Source: CAZJDM01 sp964544765
GTDB taxonomy: Bacteria > Bdellovibrionota_B > Oligoflexia > CAYFLR01
Length of the DNA stretch: 31,832 nucleotides
Reading direction: 5' to 3'
NCBI GenBank assembly: GCA_964544765.1
Contig: CAZJDM010000038.1
Coordinates: 1-31,832, forward strand
Below, one piece after another: positions 8,581 to 16,892 of this stretch. Position 1 is the first letter of the stretch, and each line of letters starts with the position of its first letter. The notes under the pieces were generated by a model. That model ran no database searches. It was given only the letters and a program-made list of their open reading frames with translations, and had not been told where the DNA came from. Made by a program: the position numbers and the translations under genes.

Positions 8581-9819
8581 TTAGAAATATAAATGAGCCC
8601 TTTTTAATCCATCTACAGGATTGATATTTGCCGCTTTGATAGCGGGGAAAATTGTAGCTATGGCGCTTATTAAAATAGCCACTAAACCAATATATGGGTA
8701 AATATGAAATAGGTATTTTACAGGTAATGTAGAGACTTGGTAAGTTCGTACCGGCAATTCGATAAACTGATATTTGTCTAACAAATATAATAAGATAAGG
8801 CCTAATAAGGTTCCCAAGATGGCTCCAATCGTTCCTAGAATGATTCCCTGATAAAGAAATATTCTAACGATGGCATTTCTGGTTGATCCAAGAGCTTTTA
8901 TCATAGAAATTTGCCTTTGTTTTTCAAAAATAATCATTATGAGTGTGGTAATAATATTTACACCGGACACTATCATGATAATAATGCAAATTAGACCCAT
9001 AACAATACGTTCTATTTTTAATGCTTCAAACATGGGACGGTTAACGTCCTTCCAATCACGAGTGAGATAGTCAGGGAAATTTTGATAAATTAACTTCATG
9101 ATATCGGTGGATAAATCTGGATCAGAAAGGGAAATATCTAAACCTGTGAATCTTTCACCTCTTCCAAAATATTTTTGAGCTGTGGCGATTGATAAAAGAG
9201 CGAATTTGGAATCAGTATAAGAAATTCCTGATTGAAAAATACCACCTACGGTAAATGATTGGACACTTGCTTTTTGTCCGGCATGAGTAGCCAGAGTCTT
9301 GGGTCGTACAAGTTTAATAGTATCTCCAACATCAACTTTTAGCTTAGCGGCTAGTTCTTTACCAAGCATAATGGTAGATTTGCGGATAGAGGATAATTGT
9401 CCTTTAATAAACAGGTTCTTCCAGTGGCTTTTCATGTTGTACGCAGATTCATGTATTCCTTTAACGATAATTCCTTTTTGGGCCTGAGGGGAGTGAATAA
9501 TACTTTCAAAGAAGATAAAGGGGCTTATATCAATAATATCTGGGGTTAATGCCTTTAGATCGCTGATTGTTTCTTCGGGGGTATCAACTCCGGTTGGGTA
9601 TTTATGCATCAAGATGTGCGGAGAAACGCCAAGTATTTGTTTTCTAAAAGTGTCCTCAAATCCGGCAATTACACTAAATATTATCATCATAGCGGCAACG
9701 CCGATGGCAATTCCTGAGATGGAGAATATTGCCATTATCGAAATGAATCTTTGGTTACGTTTTCCTAATAGAAAATATTTGCACATGATCCATTCAAATG
9801 GCGCGCTTAAGTTCTTCAT
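8581..9819 (-). CDS. lolC: lipoprotein-releasing ABC transporter permease, LolC/LolE (FtsX) family
   Basis: LolC/E proteins sit in the inner membrane and, driven by the ATPase LolD, release mature lipoproteins to LolA. The 412 residues give TM1 near 22-48 (with the family pattern FSISGIAIGVAAMMII), a large periplasmic domain of about 220 residues, and three C-terminal TM segments at about 270-400. It ends in IFPAIKAANINPVDGLK, the standard FtsX-family tail. No lolD or second permease is adjacent. The gene is therefore either one half of a scattered LolCDE set or a single LolF-type subunit, and the symbol is only a family label. It is divergent from purB across a region with a 9-base dyad. Confidence 0.9.
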   Translation of the reverse strand: MKNLSAPFEWIMCKYFLLGKRNQRFISIMAIFSISGIAIGVAAMMIIFSVIAGFEDTFRKQILGVSPHILMHKYPTGVDTPEETISDLKALTPDIIDISPFIFFESIIHSPQAQKGIIVKGIHESAYNMKSHWKNLFIKGQLSSIRKSTIMLGKELAAKLKVDVGDTIKLVRPKTLATHAGQKASVQSFTVGGIFQSGISYTDSKFALLSIATAQKYFGRGERFTGLDISLSDPDLSTDIMKLIYQNFPDYLTRDWKDVNRPMFEALKIERIVMGLICIIIMIVSGVNIITTLIMIIFEKQRQISMIKALGSTRNAIVRIFLYQGIILGTIGAILGTLLGLILLYLLDKYQFIELPVRTYQVSTLPVKYLFHIYPYIGLVAILISAIATIFPAIKAANINPVDGLKRAHLYF

Positions 9820-9830
9820 ATTTCTTGCCT

Positions 9831-9858
9831 TTTATCCATGTTGATTAAAATGGATAAA
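9831..9858. promoter_or_regulatory. perfect 9-base dyad in the lolC/purB divergent region
   Basis: TTTATCCAT at 9831-9839 and ATGGATAAA at 9850-9858 are exact reverse complements separated by 10 bases. They lie between two divergent starts, 12 bases upstream of the lolC start and 63 upstream of purB. The spacing of one helical turn suits a dimeric repressor. No U-tract follows, so it is not an obvious terminator. It does not match the E. coli PurR box. Operator function is inferred. Confidence 0.45.
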
Positions 9859-9920
9859 TATTATAAGTGGTAGAGGGGGTCTATTCTTATCTATTTACCC
9901 TTAACATAAAGGAGATCATT

Positions 9921-11234
9921 TTGCTAGACCGTTATACTCGACCTATAATGAAAAATATATGGAGTCGACCAAATATTTTTAAAACTTGGCTAGAAGTTGA
10001 AAGAGCTGTTTGTCAGGTATATTCAGAGCAAGGGGAAATACCCAAAGATGCCTACAATACGATTGTTGATAAAATAAATTTTGATATGGAGGAAGCTGTT
10101 TCCAGAATAGATGAAATTGAAAAGGAATGTAAACATGATGTGATAGCTTTTTTAACTATGGTTGCTGAAAAGGTCGGAGATGAATCTAGGTATATTCATA
10201 AAGGTTTAACCTCTTCGGATGTTTTGGATACTTCTCTTTCTTTACTGATGGTACAAGCTGGAGAGGTGATCCAATCTGATATTGAAGCCTTGTTGTCGGT
10301 TTTAAAAGAGAAGTCTTTGCAATACAAAGACTTGGTTTGTATGGGGCGATCTCATGGAATTCATGGTGAGCCTATTACAATGGGTCTAAAATTTTTAACT
10401 TGGTATGATCAGGTCGTAAGGGATAAAAATCGATTTGACGCGGCTCTTGATCAAATGAGAGTGGGCAAAATATCGGGCCCGATGGGAAATTACGTAAATA
10501 TTGAACCGAAAATTGAACATCGAGTTTTGGAAATATTAGGATTAAAACCTGCTCCTATTTCTACTCAAATTTTACAAAGAGATATTCACGCTCAGTATTT
10601 TAATTCTTTAGCGATTTTAGCATCATCACTTGAGCGTTTTTGTGTGGAGATCAGGCATTTACAACGTACGGAGGTACTGGAGGTTGAGGAATCGTTTAGT
10701 AAGGGGCAAAAAGGATCCTCAGCTATGCCTCATAAAAAGAATCCTATTGGCAGTGAGAATATTTCTGGACTGGCTAGAGTAATTAGGTCTAATGCCTTAG
10801 CATCCTTAGAAAATATACCTCTTTGGCATGAACGAGATATTTCACATTCTTCGGTGGAGAGGATTATTGCTCCTGACAGCACGGGTTTGATTGATTATAT
10901 TCTGGTACGTTTTACTGATATGGTTCGCGGTCTGGTGGTATATCCTCAAAATGTGGAAGAGAATGTAAAAAAATCGTATCATTTATTTTTCTCGCAGACA
11001 GTTCTAATTGCTTTAACTGAGAAAGGTATGTTGAGAGAAGATGCTTATAAATTGGTTCAAGAAAATGCCATGCAAGCTTGGCAACAAAAAACATCCTTTA
11101 CCGATCTGATATCTAATGATACTAGAGTAAGTGAATTAATTAATAAAGAAGAGCTGAAAGAATTGTTTTCTATGGAGAAATATACCCGGTGGGTAGATAC
11201 CATTTTTTCAAGAGTATTTGGGGGGGTAAGATAA
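9921..11234 (+). CDS. purB: adenylosuccinate lyase PurB
   Basis: PurB splits fumarate from SAICAR and from adenylosuccinate, acting twice in purine synthesis. I choose the TTG at 9921 because AAAGGAG at 9908-9914 is well spaced before it and MLDRYTRPIMKNIWS matches the normal PurB N-terminus. The earlier GTG at 9867 adds 18 unrelated residues. The protein has 437 residues, close to the 431 of B. subtilis. Visible motifs are GLTSSDVLDT, the substrate-binding GRSHGIHGEP, and the fumarase/aspartase signature SSAMPHKKNPIGSEN. It is the first gene of a five-gene run, and its TAA is directly followed by the purF ATG. Confidence 0.96.
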   Translation: MLDRYTRPIMKNIWSRPNIFKTWLEVERAVCQVYSEQGEIPKDAYNTIVDKINFDMEEAVSRIDEIEKECKHDVIAFLTMVAEKVGDESRYIHKGLTSSDVLDTSLSLLMVQAGEVIQSDIEALLSVLKEKSLQYKDLVCMGRSHGIHGEPITMGLKFLTWYDQVVRDKNRFDAALDQMRVGKISGPMGNYVNIEPKIEHRVLEILGLKPAPISTQILQRDIHAQYFNSLAILASSLERFCVEIRHLQRTEVLEVEESFSKGQKGSSAMPHKKNPIGSENISGLARVIRSNALASLENIPLWHERDISHSSVERIIAPDSTGLIDYILVRFTDMVRGLVVYPQNVEENVKKSYHLFFSQTVLIALTEKGMLREDAYKLVQENAMQAWQQKTSFTDLISNDTRVSELINKEELKELFSMEKYTRWVDTIFSRVFGGVR

Positions 11235-12596
11235 ATGAAAGAATCCCAAGACGCAATGAAAGATCAGTGTGGATTGTTTGGAGTATGGGGACATCCTGAC
11301 GCTGCCAACTTAACCTATTTGGGTTTGTATGCCCTGCAACACAGGGGGCAGGAGGGGGCAGGGATTGCCACCTTGAATGGTGGTAAAATAAAGGCTCACC
11401 GTAATATGGGATTAGTTTCAAAAATATTTACTAAAGAAATATTTGATTCTTTACCAGGAAATATTGCTATAGGTCATGTGAGATATTCTACCACTGGTAG
11501 AAGTGAATTGAGGAACGTACATCCGTTGGTTGTTAATTGTGGTTTGGGTACTATTGCTATTGCGCATAATGGTCATTTAACCAATGCGGGAGAAATAAGA
11601 AAGAACTTGGAAAAAGAAGGTTCAATTTTTCAAACCGGCTCTGATACCGAAGTTATCTTACATTTAATAGCTCGTTCCAAGAGAGAGAAAATCAAAGATA
11701 GAGTTATTGATGCTCTATCACAGGTGGAAGGAGCCTATTCATTATTAATACTTACCGAGCAAGGAATTTTTGCTGTTCGTGATCCCAATGGATATCGCCC
11801 TTTGATTTTAGGGAAATTAAAAGAAGGATATGTTTTTGCTTCAGAAACGTGCGCGTTTCATATTATGGACGCTGATTATGAAAGGGAGATTAATCCAGGG
11901 GAGGTAATATTTGTAGATGAAAATGGTTTTTTGGAAAGAATAAGTACGTTAAAAGAAAATAAAAATGGAATATCAAAATGTGTATTTGAATATGTTTATT
12001 TATCAAGACCCGATAGTATAATTTTTGGTAAAAATGTGTACGAAGTGCGCAAAAACTTTGGCCGGATATTAGCCGAAGAAGCAAATATAGAAGCAGATGT
12101 TGTTATTCCGGTACCTGATTCAGGAGTGCCTGCTGCTTTAGGATATTCGGAGGTGAGCAAAATTCCTTTTGAGTTAGGACTGATTCGTAATCATTATGTA
12201 GGGCGAACATTTATTGAACCAGAACAATCAATCAGAGACTTTGGAGTGAAAGTCAAGCTTGCTCCGATTCGTGAAGTTATCAATGGTAAGCGGGTTGTGG
12301 TAGTGGATGATTCATTGGTTCGAGGTACTACGGCCAAAAAAATAGTAAAGATGATTCGTAATGCGGGAGCTAAAGAGGTTCATTTGCGAATAAGTTCTCC
12401 TAAAGTAGTTAATTCTTGTCATTATGGGGTTGATACTCCAACCAGAAAAGAACTTTTAGCCAATAATTACAGCCTTTCTCAGATTCAGCATTTTGTTGAT
12501 GCCGATGGTATTGCCTTTTTATCCCTCACCGGAATGTTTTCTCAGGAAGGTTTAGATATTAATTCATTCTGTGTTGATTGCTTTGGAGGAAAGTAG
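11235..12596 (+). CDS. purF: amidophosphoribosyltransferase PurF, propeptide and Fe-S type
   Basis: PurF makes phosphoribosylamine from PRPP and glutamine, the first committed step of purine synthesis. The 453-residue frame opens with an 11-residue leader (MKESQDAMKDQ) before C12-GLFGVWGH. C12 is the expected N-terminal nucleophile after propeptide removal, as in B. subtilis. Four further cysteines at C249, C395, C446 and C449 correspond in order and spacing to the B. subtilis [4Fe-4S] ligands (C236, C382, C437, C440), so an oxygen-sensitive cluster enzyme is likely. The PRPP-binding motif VVVVDDSLVRGTT is intact. The ATG abuts the purB stop and is probably translated by coupling. Confidence 0.97.
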   Translation: MKESQDAMKDQCGLFGVWGHPDAANLTYLGLYALQHRGQEGAGIATLNGGKIKAHRNMGLVSKIFTKEIFDSLPGNIAIGHVRYSTTGRSELRNVHPLVVNCGLGTIAIAHNGHLTNAGEIRKNLEKEGSIFQTGSDTEVILHLIARSKREKIKDRVIDALSQVEGAYSLLILTEQGIFAVRDPNGYRPLILGKLKEGYVFASETCAFHIMDADYEREINPGEVIFVDENGFLERISTLKENKNGISKCVFEYVYLSRPDSIIFGKNVYEVRKNFGRILAEEANIEADVVIPVPDSGVPAALGYSEVSKIPFELGLIRNHYVGRTFIEPEQSIRDFGVKVKLAPIREVINGKRVVVVDDSLVRGTTAKKIVKMIRNAGAKEVHLRISSPKVVNSCHYGVDTPTRKELLANNYSLSQIQHFVDADGIAFLSLTGMFSQEGLDINSFCVDCFGGK

Positions 12597-13313
12597 GTGG
12601 TAAGTGTTATTATTCCTGCTAGGTTTGGCTCCTCAAGATTTCCGGGAAAACCATTAGCGGATATCTTTGGAAAACCCATGATACAGTGGGTTTATGAGCG
12701 TGTAAATAAAGCTCCCAATGTACATGAAGTGTTAATAGCCACTGATGATTGTAGAATTTATAATGTGGTAGAAGGGTTTGGCGGGAAAGTTGTAATGACT
12801 TCTTCTGAACATATATCAGGTACGGATCGTGTGTATGAGGCCTCTAAGGTGTGCAAAGGGGATGTTATTATCAATATTCAAGGAGATGAGCCTTTAATAA
12901 AATCTGAGTTGGTAGAGGAATTTATAAATTTCATGGAACATCCAGAAGTGGAAATGGGTACTATTGCCACCACACGAAAGGTTGATAATAATTTTCAGAA
13001 TCCTAATTGTGTAAAAGTTGTTATAGATCAAGCGGGAAATGCCTTATATTTTTCTCGCAGTCCATTACCGCATAGTGCAAGCGCTTATCATCAACATATC
13101 GGTATTTATGGTTTTAAAAAACAGGTTTTAAAAAAATTCGTAGAGTTAAAAAACTCTGGATTAGAGAAGACAGAAAGATTAGAGCAATTAAGAGCTTTAG
13201 AAAATGGAATAAAAATAAAAGTTTTAATTAAGGAGTTGACCGTTCATCATCCGGTTGATACTAAAGAAGATCTAGAAATAGTAAAAGAGATAATTTCTAA
13301 AAACGATTTATAG
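12597..13313 (+). CDS. kdsB: 3-deoxy-manno-octulosonate cytidylyltransferase (CMP-KDO synthetase)
   Basis: KdsB activates KDO with CTP for attachment to lipid A, so the cell makes LPS of the KDO type. The 238-residue protein begins VSVIIPARFGSSRFPGKPL, the CTP-binding signature, followed by VLIATDD, MTSSEHISGTDRVYEA and IINIQGDEPLI, all standard KdsB blocks. The start is GTG at 12597, immediately after the purF TAG, with GGAGG at about 12586-12590 as Shine-Dalgarno. Its place between purF and rnhB is an operon of convenience rather than one pathway. Length is normal for the family. Confidence 0.96.
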   Translation: MVSVIIPARFGSSRFPGKPLADIFGKPMIQWVYERVNKAPNVHEVLIATDDCRIYNVVEGFGGKVVMTSSEHISGTDRVYEASKVCKGDVIINIQGDEPLIKSELVEEFINFMEHPEVEMGTIATTRKVDNNFQNPNCVKVVIDQAGNALYFSRSPLPHSASAYHQHIGIYGFKKQVLKKFVELKNSGLEKTERLEQLRALENGIKIKVLIKELTVHHPVDTKEDLEIVKEIISKNDL

Positions 13314-13337
13314 ATCAGTTTTAGTTGTGATGGTGGT

Positions 13338-13949
13338 ATGAAAACTTTTGATGTGGATTTGTTCCGTGCGGGTCATCGAGAGATCATTGGGGTTGATGAA
13401 GTAGGTAGGGGGTGTTTGGCAGGATGTGTCACTGCATCCGCTGTCTGTATTGGAACTAACTTTAATGATCCAGGCATAGAAGATTCAAAAAATCTATCAG
13501 CTCGAAAGCGTGAAGAGCTTGCCGAATATATCAACCAACATGCTGTTGGTTACGCTGTAGCACATATTGATGTCGAGACAATTTATAATATAAACATATT
13601 ACAAGCGGCCTTATTAGCAATGAAAACGGCTATTTTAAAGCTAGTAGAACAGATTGGTGCGTCTGATAAACGTATAATTATTATAGATGGTAAATTTGTG
13701 ACAGATCTTTCGTATGATCAATTAGCGGTTCCTAAGGGGGACCAGGTTAGTACAGTGATAGGCGCGGCATCTAACATTGCAAAGGTTCATCGCGATGCTC
13801 TGATGAATGATTTGCATCGTCAATATCCTCACTATGGTTTTAATGAAAATAAAGGTTATGGAACAGTTAGGCATAGGGATGCCATAGAAAAATTTGGTAT
13901 TACTCCTTTACATCGCAGGTCTTTTAAGGGAGTACGCGAATATGTCTAA
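13338..13949 (+). CDS. rnhB: ribonuclease HII
   Basis: RNase HII removes ribonucleotides from DNA and cuts RNA-DNA hybrids. The 203 residues include IIGVDEVGRGCLAG with catalytic D20 and E21, DSKNLSARKR, IIIIDGKF and a conserved SNIAKVHRD stretch carrying another acidic active-site residue. The ATG is 24 bases after kdsB, with only a weak GGTGGT upstream. The 3' end overlaps the yraN start by eight bases. In many bacteria rnhB is followed by yraN, which supports the assignment of both. Confidence 0.96.
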   Translation: MKTFDVDLFRAGHREIIGVDEVGRGCLAGCVTASAVCIGTNFNDPGIEDSKNLSARKREELAEYINQHAVGYAVAHIDVETIYNINILQAALLAMKTAILKLVEQIGASDKRIIIIDGKFVTDLSYDQLAVPKGDQVSTVIGAASNIAKVHRDALMNDLHRQYPHYGFNENKGYGTVRHRDAIEKFGITPLHRRSFKGVREYV

Positions 13950-14316
13950 TCAGCTATTGGGTAGTTGGGGAGAAGATTTTGTTAGTAACTATTGCCAACA
14001 AAAATTAGGACTCAAAGTTCTAAAAAAAAATTATCGTACAAAGTTTTTTGAAGTTGATATTCTAGCTTTAGATCCCGAAAAAAATGTCGGAGTTATTATA
14101 GAGGTAAAAACTCGACGAGGTGATAGGAAAGGTGAACTGCTTATTGATGGTTTTGACGCGATTAATAAGTTTAAAATTGATAAACTTAAAAAAGCAGTTA
14201 AATACTTTTTGACTAAAAATTTTTTTTCAAGTGTTCGAGTTGATGTTGCTTCAGTGTTGTATGGCCGGGATGGCCTATTTCAAGTAGATTATATCAAACA
14301 CGCAGTTTCCAATTAA
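13942..14316 (+). CDS. yraN: YraN family (UPF0102) predicted endonuclease-like protein
   Basis: This small protein of about 124 residues has the UPF0102 pattern: GSWGEDFVSNYCQQKLG, then KNYRTKFFEVDIL and GVIIEVKTRR. The E-D-ExK arrangement resembles the restriction-endonuclease-like (Holliday-junction resolvase type) fold. Cellular function is not established for the family. I choose ATG at 13942, inside the rnhB end and preceded by AAGGGAG at about 13926-13932, because the in-frame GTG at 13894 only adds residues that lie inside rnhB. It is the last gene of the purB-purF-kdsB-rnhB-yraN run. Confidence 0.92.
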   Translation: MSNQLLGSWGEDFVSNYCQQKLGLKVLKKNYRTKFFEVDILALDPEKNVGVIIEVKTRRGDRKGELLIDGFDAINKFKIDKLKKAVKYFLTKNFFSSVRVDVASVLYGRDGLFQVDYIKHAVSN

Positions 14317-14360
14317 TTCTACATATTACTTTAACTATTTAAAAATATGATATTTTTTGC

Positions 14361-14389
14361 TTGCCAAAACAATATAAATTTTTAATAAT
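14361..14389 (+). promoter_or_regulatory. candidate sigma-70 promoter for the first porin
   Basis: TTGCCA at 14361-14366 and AATAAT at 14384-14389 are separated by 17 bases, each hexamer matching five of six consensus positions. The region is strongly AT-rich, and the long leader ends in the strong Shine-Dalgarno AGGAGGG before the porin ATG at 14479. The assignment is by inspection only. Confidence 0.4.
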
Positions 14390-14402
14390 GTTACACGTAA
14401 CA
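14389..14402. promoter_or_regulatory. palindrome TGTTAC-AC-GTAACA, operator candidate
   Basis: Six-base arms TGTTAC and GTAACA are perfect reverse complements around two bases. The site begins on the last base of the candidate -10 hexamer and covers the expected transcription start, the position where a repressor would block the porin promoter. The regulator is unknown. Confidence 0.4.
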
Positions 14403-14478
14403 ATAAAAATTTTATTAATTAATAATTAACTAAGGTTAAACAAATTATAACTTTTTATCAATTTACTAGGAGGGTTTT

Positions 14479-15537
14479 ATGAGAATTGTATTGTTTTTGT
14501 TTGCTAATCTTTTATTAGTAGGCACGGCTGTTGCTCAGCCACAGGTTTATGGTGATTTGAGAGTTTCTATCGTTAATTCAATGAAACCAGAAATGGAGAA
14601 AGACCTTGGCATTCAAATGGTAGATAATGCTTCGCGTTTTGGTGTTAAGGGAACTACCGAATTGTCAGAAGGCATTACCGGTCTTTACAAAATGGAATTT
14701 GGTTTACATCCACAAGATCATGGTACAATAACTTATGTTAAAAGCGTTGATTTCACCAATAGCGCATCTGCTACAGGTACCGAAAACCTTGCCTTAAAAA
14801 GAAGGAATTTTTATGGTGGAATTAAATCTGGTATTGGAGAGATATTATTTGGAACGCCTTATCTTTCTTATCAAACAATGGGCCAAGAAGTAGATCCTTT
14901 TGAAGATACTGCTGCTGGAGAACATAATGAGGGAGCTACCTTCGGTCTTTCTATGTTTACCGCAGAAATGTGGGTAGATAACGAATTGATCGCCTATACT
15001 ACTCCTCATTTTCTTGATGGCGCCTTGGCTATAAATGCGGCTTTTATTCCTGATGATAGTGAAGATAATAAACATGATTTTAGTGCTGGAGCTACCTATC
15101 ATAAAGACGGTATTTTAGCTTCTTTACAATTTATAAATAGTGATGCTGAAATGGATGAGGATAAGGCCCAAATGCTAAGAGTTTCTGGTAAATATACAGC
15201 TATGGAAGGTCTTGACGTAGGTTTTTCTTATGAAAACGCCAATCTAGAAGCTGGTGACTTAAAACAAAATTATATCTATGTTTCCGGAACCTATGAGTTT
15301 ATGGAAGGCTGCAAAGCCGGTCTTTCAGTAGGTAATCAATCTGATGATAATGATAATAATGATAATATGTTTGATGGTTTGGGTGTTAATGTAGGTGGAT
15401 GGCACAATTTTGGTAAAACAACTACTTTATACGCTCTTTTCAGTATGGTTAATTTTAAAGAAGATAAAGATGCTGCTGGTATGGAAGATGATAACAATAT
15501 TCAAAAAGTAGCACTTGGAGTAAGCCATAAATTCTAA
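14479..15537 (+). CDS. Gram-negative general porin (Porin_4-like)
   Basis: 352 residues. The signal peptide ends AVA before Q20. The mature start QPQVYGDLRVSIV, followed by NASRFGVKGTTELSEGITGLYKMEFG, is the classic N-terminal pattern of trimeric 16-stranded proteobacterial porins. The C-terminus VALGVSHKF ends in Phe for outer-membrane insertion. A loop at about residues 288-299 is a run of Asp/Asn (DDNDNNDN), and the protein overall is acidic, which might favour cations or bind Ca2+. That is inference. The Shine-Dalgarno AGGAGGG is very strong. The gene is bracketed by its own promoter and an intrinsic terminator, so it is probably monocistronic and highly expressed. Confidence 0.88.
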   Translation: MRIVLFLFANLLLVGTAVAQPQVYGDLRVSIVNSMKPEMEKDLGIQMVDNASRFGVKGTTELSEGITGLYKMEFGLHPQDHGTITYVKSVDFTNSASATGTENLALKRRNFYGGIKSGIGEILFGTPYLSYQTMGQEVDPFEDTAAGEHNEGATFGLSMFTAEMWVDNELIAYTTPHFLDGALAINAAFIPDDSEDNKHDFSAGATYHKDGILASLQFINSDAEMDEDKAQMLRVSGKYTAMEGLDVGFSYENANLEAGDLKQNYIYVSGTYEFMEGCKAGLSVGNQSDDNDNNDNMFDGLGVNVGGWHNFGKTTTLYALFSMVNFKEDKDAAGMEDDNNIQKVALGVSHKF

Positions 15538-15573
15538 TTTGAATAGAATAATTGCCGTTACATTTTGGTGAGG

Positions 15574-15602
15574 AAAAAGGGGGGCTTTTGACCCCCTTTT
15601 TT
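15574..15602 (+). terminator. intrinsic terminator after the first porin
   Basis: AAAAAGGGGG at 15574-15583 pairs with CCCCCTTTTT at 15592-15601 around a short loop, 37 bases after the porin stop. The stem is followed by a T-rich run. Because the A and T tracts are symmetrical it could also act on the opposite strand. Confidence 0.88.
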
Positions 15603-15654
15603 CTTTTGAATAGGTGTCATGCAATAAGTAGCTGTGAATAAATAAGGAGGAGAT

Positions 15655-16863
15655 ATGAATAAATTATGTATATTGGTTAGTACATTATTTATGGTGGTTG
15701 TTTTTGCATCTAGAGCCAATAGTGAGATGGCAATTTATGGAAAGTTAAATAAAGAAATAAGAGACGTACTTCAAAAGGTAAAAAAGAGTACGACCCATTA
15801 TCAGGGTGTGCGTGATGTAGGTAATTCGGAGTCTCGCGGAGGATTAAAAGGTGAATATACTTTTGATTCAATTAAATTAAAATATATTCTGGAAATGGGA
15901 TTTAATTCCACTGCCGCTTTAAAACCTATAACTATAGGTAGCGAGTCTTATGAGACTGGAGATGGTATGTCGGGTCGATTACGTGTAAGGCAAGCTGCTG
16001 GAACCATCGAAACACCTTTTGGAGAAATAATACTGGGGCAAACATTTACCGCAGGCGCCCTACGTTTTTTAAAACATGATCCCTTGTCCGGAACCGGCCT
16101 AGGTAGTATGAATATAGATCAAAGAGGGTTAGTAAATAATAATAGGGGCCGTGAATTAGGATTTAGGTACAGGTCACGGAAAGATCTTCTGGGATATAAA
16201 ACTCCCACTATAGCTGGTGCTTATTATTTAACTACTTTAGATGAGAATGATACTTTAGTAATTGATAAAGATGCTATGGATATGTATTGGGAGCACCTGG
16301 TAGCCTATGATGCCCAGTGGGGTGCAACTGAGATAAAACTATCTGGTCTTTTGGCTCTAAATTATAGAGGGACTAGTAATTGGGATAATGATTACTATTC
16401 AATTGGAGCAGATATTTCAATAGGAGATGTAGAGTTTTTAGAAGATGTAACATTTCATTTCATGTTTGGTCGACAGAGGGAGATGCAGTTCGAAGAAGAG
16501 GAAGAAAAGTCAGGTACAGTTAAGAAGGCTTCAAGCACTGTTAAAAATGTGTTGTGTTTTAGTGATAATGATAATTGTTTTACCAGAATTTTTGCTGGTG
16601 GATCCTATAATTATGACGAGAACCTTACTTTGGCATTGACTTACAGTATGGTCATGTTTGGAGAAGCTAAATTTAATGATGAAAAAAAGGACCGAGGTTA
16701 TGATTTACAAGTAGCCTTGGGTGCTAATTATACTTTTAGTCAATATGTTGCCCTTCGAGCTCTATATGGGTATTATAAAGTAAAAGACAAGTTTTGGGAG
16801 GGTGATGAAAATCTGGATAACACTGCTCATATGATGATGTTGGGTACGCAGGTTTCTTTTTAA
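15655..16863 (+). CDS. second outer-membrane porin-like beta-barrel
   Basis: 402 residues with a signal peptide ending near S23 (RANS before EMAIYGKL). It is built like the preceding porin: a short AIYGKLNKEI opening strand, a SRGGLKGEY block, many amphipathic strands and a C-terminal MLGTQVSF ending in Phe. Sequence similarity to the first porin is low by eye, so these are distinct paralogues rather than a recent duplication. C301 and C308 flank an acidic loop (FSDNDN) and could form a disulphide in an extracellular loop. A Glu-rich run precedes it. A strong Shine-Dalgarno (AAGGAGG) lies before the ATG. The gene is convergent with punA. Confidence 0.82.
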   Translation: MNKLCILVSTLFMVVVFASRANSEMAIYGKLNKEIRDVLQKVKKSTTHYQGVRDVGNSESRGGLKGEYTFDSIKLKYILEMGFNSTAALKPITIGSESYETGDGMSGRLRVRQAAGTIETPFGEIILGQTFTAGALRFLKHDPLSGTGLGSMNIDQRGLVNNNRGRELGFRYRSRKDLLGYKTPTIAGAYYLTTLDENDTLVIDKDAMDMYWEHLVAYDAQWGATEIKLSGLLALNYRGTSNWDNDYYSIGADISIGDVEFLEDVTFHFMFGRQREMQFEEEEEKSGTVKKASSTVKNVLCFSDNDNCFTRIFAGGSYNYDENLTLALTYSMVMFGEAKFNDEKKDRGYDLQVALGANYTFSQYVALRALYGYYKVKDKFWEGDENLDNTAHMMMLGTQVSF

Positions 16864-16892
16864 GTAGGTTGTTAGATTTACCAGACAAGTTA

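Noticed and set aside
9867..9920. N-terminal extension of PurB from GTG 9867
   Set aside because: The 18 added residues are not PurB-like, and TTG 9921 has an excellent AAAGGAG and the normal family N-terminus.
13894..13941. YraN start at GTG 13894
   Set aside because: It lies inside rnhB without a Shine-Dalgarno; ATG 13942 gives the family length.
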